From Exiguobacterium sp. TNDT2 (lineage in GTDB: Bacteria; Bacillota; Bacilli; Exiguobacteriales; Exiguobacteriaceae), in assembly GCF_003331145.1 (NCBI RefSeq), contig NZ_QLVE01000005.1, forward strand, positions 1-64,000: a stretch of 64,000 nucleotides of DNA, written 5' to 3'. The notes under the pieces are model-generated. The model had not been told where the DNA came from. It saw only the letters and a list, made by a program, of their open reading frames with translations, and did not search any database. Positions 10,301-18,297 of this stretch are shown one piece after another (the first letter of the stretch is position 1; every line of letters begins with the position of its first letter). A program made the position numbers and the translations under genes.

Positions 10301-11825
10301 GCAATGCATCGATTGGCGGGTTCGTGACTTGGGCGAAGTGCTGTTTGAAGTAATGGAACAATGAGCGTGGCCGTTCAGACAAGACCGCGACCGGTTGGTC
10401 ATGACCCATCGAACCGATTGGATCTTTTTTCTCGAGGATGAGCGGGACGAGATATTGTTCGATATCTTCTTTCGTGTAACCGAACGCACGTTGCTTGCGA
10501 TGCAGGTCGGCGACGAACGGCTCTTCGACCGGAGACTCTTCAAGCTTAGTCATCTGCTTCAGCCATTTACCGTATGGCTCGGCTCGCGCAATCGTCTGTT
10601 TGATTTCCGCGTCCGGGATGAGTCGCTTCGACTCCAGATCGATCAATAGGAGCTGGCCTGGGCGAAGTCGCTGTTTCGACTTCACGTTTTCGGCTTGTAC
10701 GGGAATGACGCCGCTCTCAGACGACAAGATGAGTTCGCCATCAAGCGTCTCGATATAACGCATCGGTCGCAGTCCGTTCCGATCCAAGATGGCGCCGATT
10801 TGACGACCGTCCGTGAAGACGACGCCAGTCGGTCCATCCCAAGGCTCCATGATGGATGAATGATATTGGTAGAAGTCTTTTTTGAACGGATCTATTTTCA
10901 CTTCTGTGAACGGCTCCGGGATGAGCATCATCGCCGTATGGGCGATGGAACGTCCGGTCCGTGTGAAGAACTCGAAGGCATTGTCGAGCATCGACGAGTC
11001 GCTGCCGGTCTCTTGAAGGACCGGGAACAGCTGATTGACGTCCTCGAACAAATCGGTCGACGTAACGCCTTCGCGGGCCCGCATCGCATCGATATTGCCG
11101 CGGAGCGTATTGATTTCCCCGTTATGCACGATCATGCGGTTCGGATGCGCCCGCTCCCATGATGGGAATGTGTTCGTCGAGAAACGAGAATGGACGATGC
11201 CGAACGTGCTCTTATAGGCCGGCGCCTGCAAATCGAGATAAAACCGCTCAATCTGTTCAGGCGTCAGCATCCCTTTATAAACGATCGTCTTCGTCGATAG
11301 ACTCGGCATGTATAGATTCAAGTCCTCGGTCTTCTCAATCGTCCGTCTGAGTTGATAGAGTGTCCGCTCGTTCGAGTCGTAATCGGCGAACGGGCACGAG
11401 ACGAACCATTGGTAGATGGTCGGTTGCGTCACCCGAGCATGCTCACCTATTGCGTTTGGATTGACCGGTACCTCACGCCAACTGATGGTCGAAAAGTCGA
11501 ACTCGTCGGCGATCGCTTCCATTTGACGTTGCTTGTCCTGCAGTCTCGACTCATCCGGTTGGAAAAAGACCATTCCGACCGCATAGCGACCTGGCGTCGG
11601 CAAATTCATCGTCTGGAGGAACAGTTCGTGCGGTAGCTCGGTCATGATTCCCGCGCCGTCTCCGGCATCGATGACGCCTTGCCCGCCCCGGTGTTCTAGC
11701 TTACAGAGCATCGATAGCGATTTACTGACAATGTCGTGTTTCTTCTCTCCGTTTAGGTTGACATATAGCCCAATGCCACATGCGTCTTTTTCGAATCGTG
11801 AATCGTACAAGCCTGTTCGCTTCAT
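7386..11825 (-). CDS. gltB: Glutamate synthase large subunit GltB
   Basis: A 1479-residue protein that makes two glutamate molecules from glutamine and 2-oxoglutarate. The glutaminase nucleophile is Cys16 in DACGIGL, so a 15-residue propeptide would be removed. The central FMN synthase domain carries GEGGEDRNRF and GYDGGTGASP. The 3Fe-4S cysteines are in CIMMRACHLDTCPVG. The C-terminus is the GXGXG helix domain with repeated glycine motifs. It is the first gene of gltBD. A perfect cre match lies 116 bases upstream, so CcpA control is plausible. No gltC-like regulator is adjacent. Confidence 0.98.
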   Translation of the reverse strand: MKRTGLYDSRFEKDACGIGLYVNLNGEKKHDIVSKSLSMLCKLEHRGGQGVIDAGDGAGIMTELPHELFLQTMNLPTPGRYAVGMVFFQPDESRLQDKQRQMEAIADEFDFSTISWREVPVNPNAIGEHARVTQPTIYQWFVSCPFADYDSNERTLYQLRRTIEKTEDLNLYMPSLSTKTIVYKGMLTPEQIERFYLDLQAPAYKSTFGIVHSRFSTNTFPSWERAHPNRMIVHNGEINTLRGNIDAMRAREGVTSTDLFEDVNQLFPVLQETGSDSSMLDNAFEFFTRTGRSIAHTAMMLIPEPFTEVKIDPFKKDFYQYHSSIMEPWDGPTGVVFTDGRQIGAILDRNGLRPMRYIETLDGELILSSESGVIPVQAENVKSKQRLRPGQLLLIDLESKRLIPDAEIKQTIARAEPYGKWLKQMTKLEESPVEEPFVADLHRKQRAFGYTKEDIEQYLVPLILEKKDPIGSMGHDQPVAVLSERPRSLFHYFKQHFAQVTNPPIDALREKIVTATFTWLGPLANPVHTGRGHARRVWLKHPFLDAAAVEQVNETLRVERVETTYVHDLEAALETLFERVEGLVRDGAEVIVLSDRDMNENLLAMPSLLVLSAVHQHLIRVNLRASCSLVAESGEVREVHQAAALIGYGADAVYPYLAYATIAEAVEAGQLPYSFTEAVRRYQTASVDGIVKIMSKMGISTVQSYRGAQIFEAVGIDRALIERHFRGTTSQLSGVGFTELEEESRRQHEAAYKRERPLEAGADFQWRADGEEHAFNPKTIHLLQRACRENERRYYDAYVKLHESSGQFLRQLFAFKQQDAISIDEVESVTSIVSRFKTGAMSFGSLSKEAHETLAIAMNQIGGKSNSGEGGEDRNRFTPDEDGSERVSRIKQVASGRFGVTAEYLYHADEIQIKMAQGAKPGEGGQLPGNKVYPWVAEVRGSVPGVGLISPPPHHDIYSIEDLAQLIFDLKHVNPNAKISVKLVSKSGVGTIAAGVAKANADTIVISGYDGGTGASPRTSIKHTGLPWELGLLETHQTLALNGLRGRVTLETDGKLMTGRDIVLAAIFGAEEYAFATAPLVVLGCIMMRACHLDTCPVGVATQDPALRAKFMGKPEHVVNLMTFLAEDVREILASLGAKSLRDVIGRTDLLEESVWKQKHPKAKTLDLTPMLSIPTALPEKEELPHPAYQSYDHRKLIPAVSRSIKSLQPTFFVGRVRNTDRAVGTMLGHEVTKVHGNVGLAEDTISLRLSGSAGQSLGAFLPNGITISVIGDANDYVGKGLSGGKLAVIAEKHAPFEESEQVIAGNVCLYGATSGMAFFNGHVGERFAVRNSGAVAVTEGVGDHGCEYMTGGTVVVLGTVGRNFGAGMSGGVAYLYGDQAYEELVNEELVSVDRELTDEDAEQIYALLEMHQFHTDSVKARAVLEAFEQERKRFVKVVPRDYANVLDVMRHIEATRPELSDADRALELFRVVTEGGGA

Positions 11826-11940
11826 CGAATCAACCCCTCTCTCTCGATCTTGTTTCGTAAATTTTATTTTGTTCTAAATATTCTGATAAATCAAGGGGGT
11901 TGTATACTATTCTGCATAATCCAACTCAGTGAATATCTTT

Positions 11941-11955
11941 TTGAAAACGTATTCA
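11941..11955. promoter_or_regulatory. cre box upstream of gltB
   Basis: TTGAAAACGTATTCA matches WTGNAANCGNWNNCW at every fixed position. It lies in the 271-base gap between gltB and the TspO-like gene. The same gap holds a plus-strand TGTTATAAT (11986-11993) with no coding gene downstream on that strand. Confidence 0.55.
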
Positions 11956-12059
11956 TCAGCGTTATCAAGCAATTTTCAAAAACATGTTATAATGCATAAA
12001 GAATAATTATCCATAAAATATATTGGTATATAGGTTCATAAGAACTTAAATAAACTCAC

Positions 12060-12090
12060 AAAAAAAGCGGTAGCCTATGAGCTACCGCTT
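12060..12090 (-). terminator. Terminator of the TspO-like gene
   Basis: Perfect stem GCGGTAGC/GCTACCGC with a 6-base loop, followed on the minus strand by seven T residues. Confidence 0.9.
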
Positions 12091-12096
12091 CTGACC

Positions 12097-12846
12097 TTAT
12101 TCAACCGTTTTTCGTGAGTGATGCAAGAATGCCCGTGGTTTTTTCCAAATAATCAAGCCGACATAACCAAGCGTGAGCAAAATCAAGGCACTGACGAGGA
12201 CGACGTAGAGCGTCGCATTGTCAATTCGTGCGAAGATGGCGATGTATGCCCAGACGAAGACGAGCGGATAGATGAAGTCACGATGCCACCACATGAAGAC
12301 GAGCGCGAGGACAACCCCGACCATGAGCATGAGCGATGTCCAAGCCAGTTCGTCGAGCCCGAGCACGGTCGTGACCCGTTCCCGATTCATGACGACGAAC
12401 ACGTTGACGATTGTCGCAACGGACACCCAGCCGATATAAATCGAGAATGGGAACCGGTCGAGCCAACTTGTCGACGTCCGGAAGGCGATGTAATAGAGCC
12501 AGGCGAGCGTCGCGAGAAATGCGACCATGACGACGAGCGAAGTGATGAACCACTCGTTCGTGAACGTGAGCAACCAGAGGCCGTTCAAGATACACGAGAC
12601 GAGAAAGCCCGCTTTCATCCGGTTCGCCTGTCGGTTCGCAACCGACCCTTTCTTCAATTGCAAGACAAGCCAAACGGCGAGCGCGATATAAATCACGCCC
12701 CAAATCGAGAACGCGTAGCCGGCCGGTTTGAAGTAAATGTCGATTCGGTCCGACACGGCCGCGTTTTCGCCACTCGCAAAATAGTTGATGACGACCGTCG
12801 CTAAAAATGCCAGCCAGTTGATTAAAGGCCATTTTGATAAGTCCAT
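12097..12846 (-). CDS. TspO/MBR-like tryptophan-rich membrane protein
   Basis: A 249-residue hydrophobic protein with about seven to eight membrane segments and many aromatic residues (YAFSIWGVIYIALAVW, NGLWLLTFTNEW, MWWHRDFIYPLVFVW). It resembles the extended tryptophan-rich sensory proteins related to TspO, which bind porphyrins or other hydrophobic ligands; its ligand is not evident. The start MDLSKW is preferred over an upstream ATG at 12891 because GGAGG sits eight bases before it. The upstream ATG has no independent ribosome site, although a second AAGGAGG lies just inside that extension. Single gene with terminator. Confidence 0.75.
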   Translation of the reverse strand: MDLSKWPLINWLAFLATVVINYFASGENAAVSDRIDIYFKPAGYAFSIWGVIYIALAVWLVLQLKKGSVANRQANRMKAGFLVSCILNGLWLLTFTNEWFITSLVVMVAFLATLAWLYYIAFRTSTSWLDRFPFSIYIGWVSVATIVNVFVVMNRERVTTVLGLDELAWTSLMLMVGVVLALVFMWWHRDFIYPLVFVWAYIAIFARIDNATLYVVLVSALILLTLGYVGLIIWKKPRAFLHHSRKTVE

Positions 12847-12964
12847 AAGTAGGATCCTCCGAAGAAGACCTGACACCTCCTTTATTAACATAGTTTTCTA
12901 TACCCATGTGCCAACGCTCATACACATCTTGACGAGCTCCTGCAGAAATCGCTGGACACATAAC

Positions 12965-12993
12965 AAAACGACCCCGGCCTTAACCGGAGTCGT
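12965..12993 (-). terminator. Terminator of the aldo/keto reductase gene
   Basis: Stem ACGACTCCGG/CCGGGGTCGT with T-rich tail on the minus strand. A second hairpin, GTCGTCCA/TGGACGAC at 13032-13057, lies between it and the stop codon. Confidence 0.75.
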
Positions 12994-13069
12994 CTCGAAG
13001 AAGCGGCAGTGTCACCGCATTTGGTATTTTAGTCGTCCACCTAAGTAGATGGACGACAACATCAATTGT

Positions 13070-13882
13070 TTAGAAGTCGATCTCATCCGGGTCCGGACCA
13101 ATGCGTTCATGAGTCGCCACGGCGTCGATCTTCGCCAAGTCGTCCGCATCGAGCGCGAAGTCAAAGACTTCGAAGTTCTCTTGAATGCGGTGCGGCGTAA
13201 CCGATTTCGGAAGCGCGACGTTCCCCGTATCCAAATGCCAGCGAAGCACGACTTGAGCCGGCGTCTTGCCGTGTTTCTCCGCGACCTCAGCGAAAGTCGG
13301 GATATCGAGGAACTTCCCTTGCATGAGCGGGCTCCAAGCCTCGACTTGAATGCCCTCGTCTTGGCAATACTCGACGAGGTCCGGTTGCGGCAGTTGCGGG
13401 TGCAACTCGATTTGATTGATGAGCGGCGTCATGAGACCCGCTTCTTTCAACGTTTCGAGATGATGTTCTTTGAAGTTCGACACGCCGATCGCCTTGATTT
13501 TCCCGGCCTCATAGAGGTCAATCAAATCTTTCCATGCCTCGACGAACCCGTCGACTGGCCAGTGGAGCAGACAAAGATCTAAATAGTCAGTCTCGAGTCG
13601 AGCGAGTGATTCGTCAAACGCTTCTTTCGTTCGGCGCTGGCGGATATCTTCGTTCCAAATCTTCGACGTCAAAAAGATATCTCCGCGAGCGACGCCTGAT
13701 GTTTGAATCCCTTTGGCGACGCCTTCTTCATTCTTATAGACGGCTGCCGTATCGATATGGCGATATCCGACTTTCAGGGCCTCGGCGACAGCCTGTGGCG
13801 CCTCCGTCTCGTTGTCGACTTGCCATACCCCAAAGCCGATCATTGGAATTTTGACACCGTTGCGTAACGTTGCGAGTTGCAT
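13070..13882 (-). CDS. Aldo/keto reductase
   Basis: A 270-residue NADPH-dependent oxidoreductase with a TIM-barrel fold. The catalytic tetrad is visible: Asp and Tyr in DTAAVYKNEEGV, Lys in LTSKIWN and His in CLLHWP. The phosphate-binding C-terminal block LPKSVTPHRIQEN is typical of the family that includes YvgN/YtbE and 2,5-diketo-gluconate reductases, which remove methylglyoxal and other aldehydes. The substrate is not resolved by sequence. Single gene; the ATG follows AAAGGGGA. Confidence 0.95.
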   Translation of the reverse strand: MQLATLRNGVKIPMIGFGVWQVDNETEAPQAVAEALKVGYRHIDTAAVYKNEEGVAKGIQTSGVARGDIFLTSKIWNEDIRQRRTKEAFDESLARLETDYLDLCLLHWPVDGFVEAWKDLIDLYEAGKIKAIGVSNFKEHHLETLKEAGLMTPLINQIELHPQLPQPDLVEYCQDEGIQVEAWSPLMQGKFLDIPTFAEVAEKHGKTPAQVVLRWHLDTGNVALPKSVTPHRIQENFEVFDFALDADDLAKIDAVATHERIGPDPDEIDF

Positions 13883-13948
13883 ACAATCATTCCCCTTTCC
13901 AAACTGTTCGAGCTGATTGTATCATACCCGTCATTCTATTTCGAAAAA

Positions 13949-14746
13949 CTAAATCGTCAAATCTTTTCGGGTAAAACGTCCATAAGACAACAGCATTGCG
14001 ACGATGAGAAGTCCCCCCAACCAGATGAAAGAACGTAACGCTGATTCCCCTTGGATTTGAGCGTTGGCGTCAAACAACGAGAAAATCGATAACGTATTCA
14101 ACCAGTCGAGCTGGTCACTAAATCCCGAGAAGACGTTCGCCATCAAGAAGAGCGCGAAAATCCCACCTGTGACCATATAGGACCGTGTGCTATCGTCGAA
14201 CAAGCTTGCGAGCACATAGGCGAGCGCCCCGAGGACGACTAAAATCAGTCCTGCGTTCAACTGAAGCGCCCACAATAAGCCGATGTCAATTTGTAAATCA
14301 AATAAGACGTTGGCGAGCATGAGACTGAGCCCGTTCAACCCGACGAGCATGCCGCTCGCGATCACAAGCAACACCATACTGGACGTCACGTAACCGCTGC
14401 GCGAAATCGGTGCGGCCAAATAAAGCATGACCTCGCCCGAGTCGACCGGTTTAGCCATGAGCCGTGAGGCGAACGTGAGCGCGAACAAGATGGCCAATAC
14501 GTAAAAGATGAGCCCATAGTAATTGCCCGCGAGTAGATTGATGACGTTGTCCATCGCCAAGTTCGGGTCGATTTTGAACACTTCTAGCAACTCGGGTGGC
14601 AACGAATCCAACTTTCCTTCAATCAACCCCGTCTCTTGGATAGATGGGAACACCGCCGCCAAAAAGAACAAGTAGAGACTCGTCCCGAGCGAGTACCCGA
14701 GAATCCAGCTCCGGTTTTGTTTAAACAGTGCCGAGATGAGAACCAT
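13949..14746 (-). CDS. ABC exporter permease (ABC-2 type)
   Basis: A 265-residue membrane protein with six hydrophobic segments and a large extracellular loop after the first one, as in ABC-2-type export permeases. Its ATG follows the stop codon of the ATPase gene without a gap (TAAATG), with GGGGAGG eight bases upstream. It therefore forms a two-gene exporter with the upstream ATPase. The cargo is unknown. The divergent TetR gene suggests a drug, lipid or other toxic substrate. Confidence 0.88.
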   Translation of the reverse strand: MVLISALFKQNRSWILGYSLGTSLYLFFLAAVFPSIQETGLIEGKLDSLPPELLEVFKIDPNLAMDNVINLLAGNYYGLIFYVLAILFALTFASRLMAKPVDSGEVMLYLAAPISRSGYVTSSMVLLVIASGMLVGLNGLSLMLANVLFDLQIDIGLLWALQLNAGLILVVLGALAYVLASLFDDSTRSYMVTGGIFALFLMANVFSGFSDQLDWLNTLSIFSLFDANAQIQGESALRSFIWLGGLLIVAMLLSYGRFTRKDLTI

Positions 14747-15619
14747 TTATTTCGCCTCCCCATAATATTGTATGAACAGGTGCTCGAGTTCGTCCGTGCC
14801 GCTCGACAACGACTGGACTTCGTGACGGGCGAGTCGATGAATCAAGTCGTTCAACTCTTCGACCGTCGATAAAGTGACGGTGACGACCACACCGTCACGC
14901 GAACCGATTTCTTCGCTCAACCGCATTGCTGCCGCCTCGTCCTTCAATTCGATCCGATACGTCTTCTGACTATGCCGTTTTAACTCTGACATCTCCGCTT
15001 CGATAATCATCCGGCCATCACGGATGAGTGCGGCCCGGTCACACGTCTTCTCCATCTCCGGGAAGTGGTGGGAACTCATCAAGACCGCCTTGCCAGCCGT
15101 TTTCTCAGCAATGACCCAATCGACGAACCGTTCCTGCATGAGCGGGTCGAGTCCGCTCGTCGGTTCATCGAGAATATAAACCGGCACATCTTTCATGAAG
15201 CAGGTGACGATGGCAAGTTTTTGTTTCATTCCTTTCGACATCTTGCGCACTTTGAGTGACGTATCGAAGGCGAACACGTCACGCAACGTCCGTTCGCGCT
15301 CCGCGCTCGTCACATGAAGTTTCCGAGTCAGTCGGATGACATCTTCCCCAGTCATGTCCTGTGGATAATTGATTTCGCCAGGCAAATAGCCGACAAGCGC
15401 CTTCACCGTCTCACTCTCGTTCCAGCAATCATGTCCCATGACGGTCGCGACACCAGATTCAGCGTGGAGCAACCCCATCAAGTGACGAATCGTCGTCGAT
15501 TTCCCCGCCCCGTTCGGTCCGATAAAGCCGAACACGGTTCCCGGCTCGACCGTGAACGACACATCGAAAATACCGTGTGACGCATCGAACCGTTTCGTCA
15601 ATCCTTTCAATTGAATCAC
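14747..15619 (-). CDS. ABC exporter ATP-binding protein
   Basis: A 290-residue cytoplasmic ATPase. Walker A is GPNGAGKST, the ABC signature appears as RKMSKGMKQKL (a KMSKG variant of LSGGQ common in ABC-2 exporters) and Walker B is VYILDEPTSGLDP. The C-terminal 70 residues beyond the ATPase core resemble the accessory region of drug and lantibiotic exporters. A GTG start at 15619 is chosen because AAGGAG lies eight bases upstream; the GTG three codons earlier overlaps that site. It pairs with the permease directly downstream and is divergent from tetR. Confidence 0.92.
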   Translation of the reverse strand: MIQLKGLTKRFDASHGIFDVSFTVEPGTVFGFIGPNGAGKSTTIRHLMGLLHAESGVATVMGHDCWNESETVKALVGYLPGEINYPQDMTGEDVIRLTRKLHVTSAERERTLRDVFAFDTSLKVRKMSKGMKQKLAIVTCFMKDVPVYILDEPTSGLDPLMQERFVDWVIAEKTAGKAVLMSSHHFPEMEKTCDRAALIRDGRMIIEAEMSELKRHSQKTYRIELKDEAAAMRLSEEIGSRDGVVVTVTLSTVEELNDLIHRLARHEVQSLSSGTDELEHLFIQYYGEAK

Positions 15620-15632
15620 CGATCTCACTCCT

Positions 15633-15719
15633 TAGTTTTGAAATATATTATACATATGATTACAAAACTAGTATATCACGTTATTTTTTGAAATGGAAAT
15701 GGTATATTGATTACAAAAC
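15633..15719. promoter_or_regulatory. Duplicated operator-like units between the ABC exporter and tetR
   Basis: Two units of the form TTTTGAAAT-N13/14-GATTACAAAAC occur at 15636-15668 and 15686-15719, offset by 50 bases. The first unit is also an inverted repeat TAGTTTTG (15633-15640) / CAAAACTA (15663-15670). They cover the divergent promoter region. Binding by the adjacent TetR protein is the natural inference. Confidence 0.6.
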
Positions 15720-15740
15720 ATCAGAGAAGCGAGGGTCATC

Positions 15741-16304
15741 ATGGATGGATTCATAAAACGAACTGAAACGAAACGACGCGCAATCTTAGACGCAGCCTTT
15801 CGGCTAATGAACGAGAAGCAGTCCCGTTTCACGGTGAGTGAGCTCGCTCGCGCCGCCTCGGTCTCACCGGTATCGATTTATAATTATTTCGGCTCCAAAG
15901 AACAAGTGATTGTCGCCGTCTTGACCGAAATGACAGAGGAACAGATGCGTTGGATTGAGTCACAAATCGCTGACCATGTTCCGTTCGATCAATTGCTGAT
16001 CGAGATTTTGTCTCGTAAAATCGAGACGGCTGCGCTGTTCGACGAGACGATTATGACGATGATTCAAGCGGACGCATCGTGGCAACAGTTGGCAGGACGA
16101 GGCTACGCCGCGTTCCGGCAACTGATCGAGTATGGGAAGACGAGCGGTGCCATCGACCCGGAGCTGTCGACCGATTCGTACTTACGGTACGTGCAACTCG
16201 TACAGCAGGCGATTTTGTCCGACCCGTCCTTCCCGTCAGGCGACATGGGCACATTGATGCAGGACTATTTTCATTTCTTCTTGAACGGAATCATGAGCCG
16301 TTGA
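15741..16304 (+). CDS. TetR/AcrR-family regulator
   Basis: A 187-residue repressor-type protein. The N-terminal helix-turn-helix spans about residues 10-55 (RRAILDAAFRLMNEKQ ... VSELARAASVSPVSIYNYFGSKEQVI), the TetR hallmark. The remaining helical domain should bind a ligand and dimerise. It is transcribed away from the ABC exporter pair and is the likely regulator of that pair and of itself through the repeated units at 15636-15719. The ATG at 15741 has a GAGGGTCATC leader. Confidence 0.92.
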   Translation: MDGFIKRTETKRRAILDAAFRLMNEKQSRFTVSELARAASVSPVSIYNYFGSKEQVIVAVLTEMTEEQMRWIESQIADHVPFDQLLIEILSRKIETAALFDETIMTMIQADASWQQLAGRGYAAFRQLIEYGKTSGAIDPELSTDSYLRYVQLVQQAILSDPSFPSGDMGTLMQDYFHFFLNGIMSR

Positions 16305-16309
16305 CGACA

Positions 16310-16342
16310 AACAAGCGACCACCGAAGAGGATGGTCGCTTGT
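16310..16342. terminator. Bidirectional terminator
   Basis: Stem ACAAGCGACCA/TGGTCGCTTGT followed by six T residues on the plus strand, between the convergent tetR and flavoprotein genes. Confidence 0.85.
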
Positions 16343-16346
16343 TTTT

Positions 16347-17456
16347 TCATGTCAGATAGATGAAATCTTCAATCGGATAAAGCGACATGTCGAGCTCGCA
16401 GTCCCCTGTCAGAACAAGGTCGGCGAGCACTTTCCCGATGAACGGGCCGACCGTTAAACCGGATGACCCGAGCCCGTTGGCGACGAGCAACTGCTCCGCT
16501 CCCGGCACGCGGCCAAGAATCGGGATCGAGTTCGGGGTGACCGGACGGAAGCCGACCCGCGTCTCAATCAGTTCGGCCTCAGCGAGTCCCGGGGCCGATT
16601 CTAGCCCTTTCGAAAGCACTTCATGAATTCCGATCGCCGTCGGCCGTGCGTCGAACGCCTTGTCCCGCTCGTGCGTCGAGCCGATGACGATTCGTCCTTC
16701 TTCAAATCCGAGCAAATAGCGGCGCCGCGGCGGCATGACGACTGGCCAGTCGGACGCGTCCGTATCCGGGAGCTGTACGTGAACGATTTGCGCTTTCTCG
16801 CCAGCGACACGGGCCGTGTAGCCAATGGGCTCTATCAACTCGGGCAACCACGCCCCGCAAGCGAGCACGATCTCATCCGCCTCAAAACGGATACCGTCGC
16901 ACTCGACATGATAACCATCCGCTTCAACGAGCACGGCCGAACCGTCAACCAAGGTCACGCCGCGTTTTACCGCGACCCGTTCAAGCGCCGCTCTTAACTT
17001 CTCCCCATCGACGCGTGCCCCGCCTTCGACGAGAAGAGCGTCATATTCGTCCGAGAGCGGCGGGAACAGTTCTTTCGCTTCTTGCGCCGTCAGTCGACTC
17101 AAGTCCCCGATTTCCGGTGCTTCCTCTCGGCGTAGCGCCGTCCGTTCTTGCATCTCATTCAACTTCTTCTCTTCATGTAAGGCGAGCGTGCCGACGCGTT
17201 TATAACCGGTCTCCGTCTCGCCTTCTCGCTTCAAGTCGTCGACGACGGTCGCATAGTAGTGCGCACCCCCTTTGGCGAGCGCGTACCATGCCTTGTTCCG
17301 GCGCTGGGCGATCCACGGGCAGACGATGCCCGCCGCCGCGTCGGTCGCACGTCCCTTCTCTTTCCGGTCGATAACAGTGACGTCGGCTTTCCCGGCCAAA
17401 TGATACGCGGTCGAGATGCCGACGATTCCTGATCCAATCACAATCACTTTTTTCAT
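16347..17456 (-). CDS. FAD-dependent amino-acid oxidase/dehydrogenase family protein
   Basis: A 369-residue flavoprotein of the D-amino-acid oxidase fold (DAO/glycine oxidase/DadA family). The dinucleotide-binding motif VIGSGIVGISTAYHL is at the N-terminus and the second FAD contact GLGSSGLTVGPFIGK is near the C-terminus. These enzymes oxidise small amines such as glycine, sarcosine or D-amino acids. No thiamine (thiO) neighbours are present, so the substrate remains open. It is a single gene with a shared terminator and a weak ribosome site GAGGGC before the ATG. Confidence 0.85.
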   Translation of the reverse strand: MKKVIVIGSGIVGISTAYHLAGKADVTVIDRKEKGRATDAAAGIVCPWIAQRRNKAWYALAKGGAHYYATVVDDLKREGETETGYKRVGTLALHEEKKLNEMQERTALRREEAPEIGDLSRLTAQEAKELFPPLSDEYDALLVEGGARVDGEKLRAALERVAVKRGVTLVDGSAVLVEADGYHVECDGIRFEADEIVLACGAWLPELIEPIGYTARVAGEKAQIVHVQLPDTDASDWPVVMPPRRRYLLGFEEGRIVIGSTHERDKAFDARPTAIGIHEVLSKGLESAPGLAEAELIETRVGFRPVTPNSIPILGRVPGAEQLLVANGLGSSGLTVGPFIGKVLADLVLTGDCELDMSLYPIEDFIYLT

Positions 17457-17509
17457 AACTTTAGCGCCCTCATCGGTTCGATGACGGCTTCACATCCTTT
17501 CCTTTCATA

Positions 17510-17536
17510 AAAAATCACCGGCCCGAAGGCCGATGA
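17510..17536 (-). terminator. Terminator of the Bax-inhibitor-like gene
   Basis: Imperfect stem ATCATCGGCC/GGCCGGTGAT followed by a run of T on the minus strand. Confidence 0.75.
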
Positions 17537-18271
17537 TCAGTCGCGCATGGCGAGGCGATACAATAAATCGAGTAGTTCAATATAGAGCCAAATGAGCGTC
17601 ACGATCAACCCGAACGCCGCGACCCATTCGAGCTCTTTCGGAGCCCGACTCTCGACTTGACGAGCGATATAGTCGAAATCAAGCACGAGCGCGAGTGAGG
17701 CGATGATGACGATCACAAATTGCACGCCGATGGCGAGCGGTGACGAGCCCGTCATGAACGGGAGTCCTGAACCGAAGAAACTCATCCCGATTTGAACGAG
17801 ATAAAGCAACATGACCGTAAAGATCGCGGCCGTGACACCGGCGCGGAACTTTTGCGTCACTTTGACGAGACCCGTCGAGTAGACGAACCACATCGCGAAC
17901 GCGACGATGAACGTCGTCAAGACGGCACGGCCGACGATGCCCGGAAGCATTGCTTCGAAGAAGTACGAGATCAACCCGACGAACACTCCTTCGACAATGC
18001 CATAGAGTGGCGCGACGATCGGCGCCGTTCTCGGTTTGAACGTAATGACGAGCGCCAAAATTAAGCCGAGGATGAGCGAACCGATCATGAGCGGGAACAG
18101 CAATGCCTCCCCAATTGTCGGCACGAGCATCCACGTCGTTCCGGCGGCTGCCGTGACGAGCAAGAGTAGCGTGAACACTTTGGACCACGTGCCCGCTTTC
18201 GTCATCGGCGTGGCGCTATAAGCTGTTGACTCCATTGATTTACGGAGAACTGGGTTAGATTTTAAGTTCAA
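17537..18271 (-). CDS. Bax inhibitor-1/YccA family membrane protein
   Basis: A 244-residue integral membrane protein with seven hydrophobic segments and a short polar N-terminus (SNPVLRKS) typical of bacterial Bax-inhibitor-1/YccA-like proteins. The acidic residues that form the proposed pH-sensitive calcium pore near the last helices (LDFDYIA and ELLDLLYR) are present. The start is TTG at 18271, with AAAGGAG ten bases upstream. Physiological role in this organism unknown; relatives are described as calcium leak channels or FtsH interactors. Confidence 0.88.
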   Translation of the reverse strand: MNLKSNPVLRKSMESTAYSATPMTKAGTWSKVFTLLLLVTAAAGTTWMLVPTIGEALLFPLMIGSLILGLILALVITFKPRTAPIVAPLYGIVEGVFVGLISYFFEAMLPGIVGRAVLTTFIVAFAMWFVYSTGLVKVTQKFRAGVTAAIFTVMLLYLVQIGMSFFGSGLPFMTGSSPLAIGVQFVIVIIASLALVLDFDYIARQVESRAPKELEWVAAFGLIVTLIWLYIELLDLLYRLAMRD

Positions 18272-18297
18272 CTGGGACTAGCTCCTTTATTTTGTTT

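Noticed and set aside
9654-10364. A 236-codon open frame on the plus strand inside gltB
   Set aside because: It lies wholly antisense to a certain gene, has no ribosome site and no recognisable motif. Such frames arise from the biased third codon positions of this genome.
11986-11993. Plus-strand TGTTATAAT suggesting a small RNA in the gltB upstream gap
   Set aside because: No convincing -35 element, and the only hairpin downstream has its T run on the other strand, so a plus-strand small RNA is not supported.
12118-12804. A 228-codon plus-strand frame opposite the TspO-like gene
   Set aside because: Composition is extremely rich in Asp, Glu and Arg, typical of an antisense shadow of a hydrophobic gene. 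There is no ribosome site.
12846-12895. Possible T-box or riboswitch before the TspO-like gene
   Set aside because: The leader contains two ribosome-site-like AGGAG stretches but no T-box sequence or terminator/antiterminator pair that I can draw.
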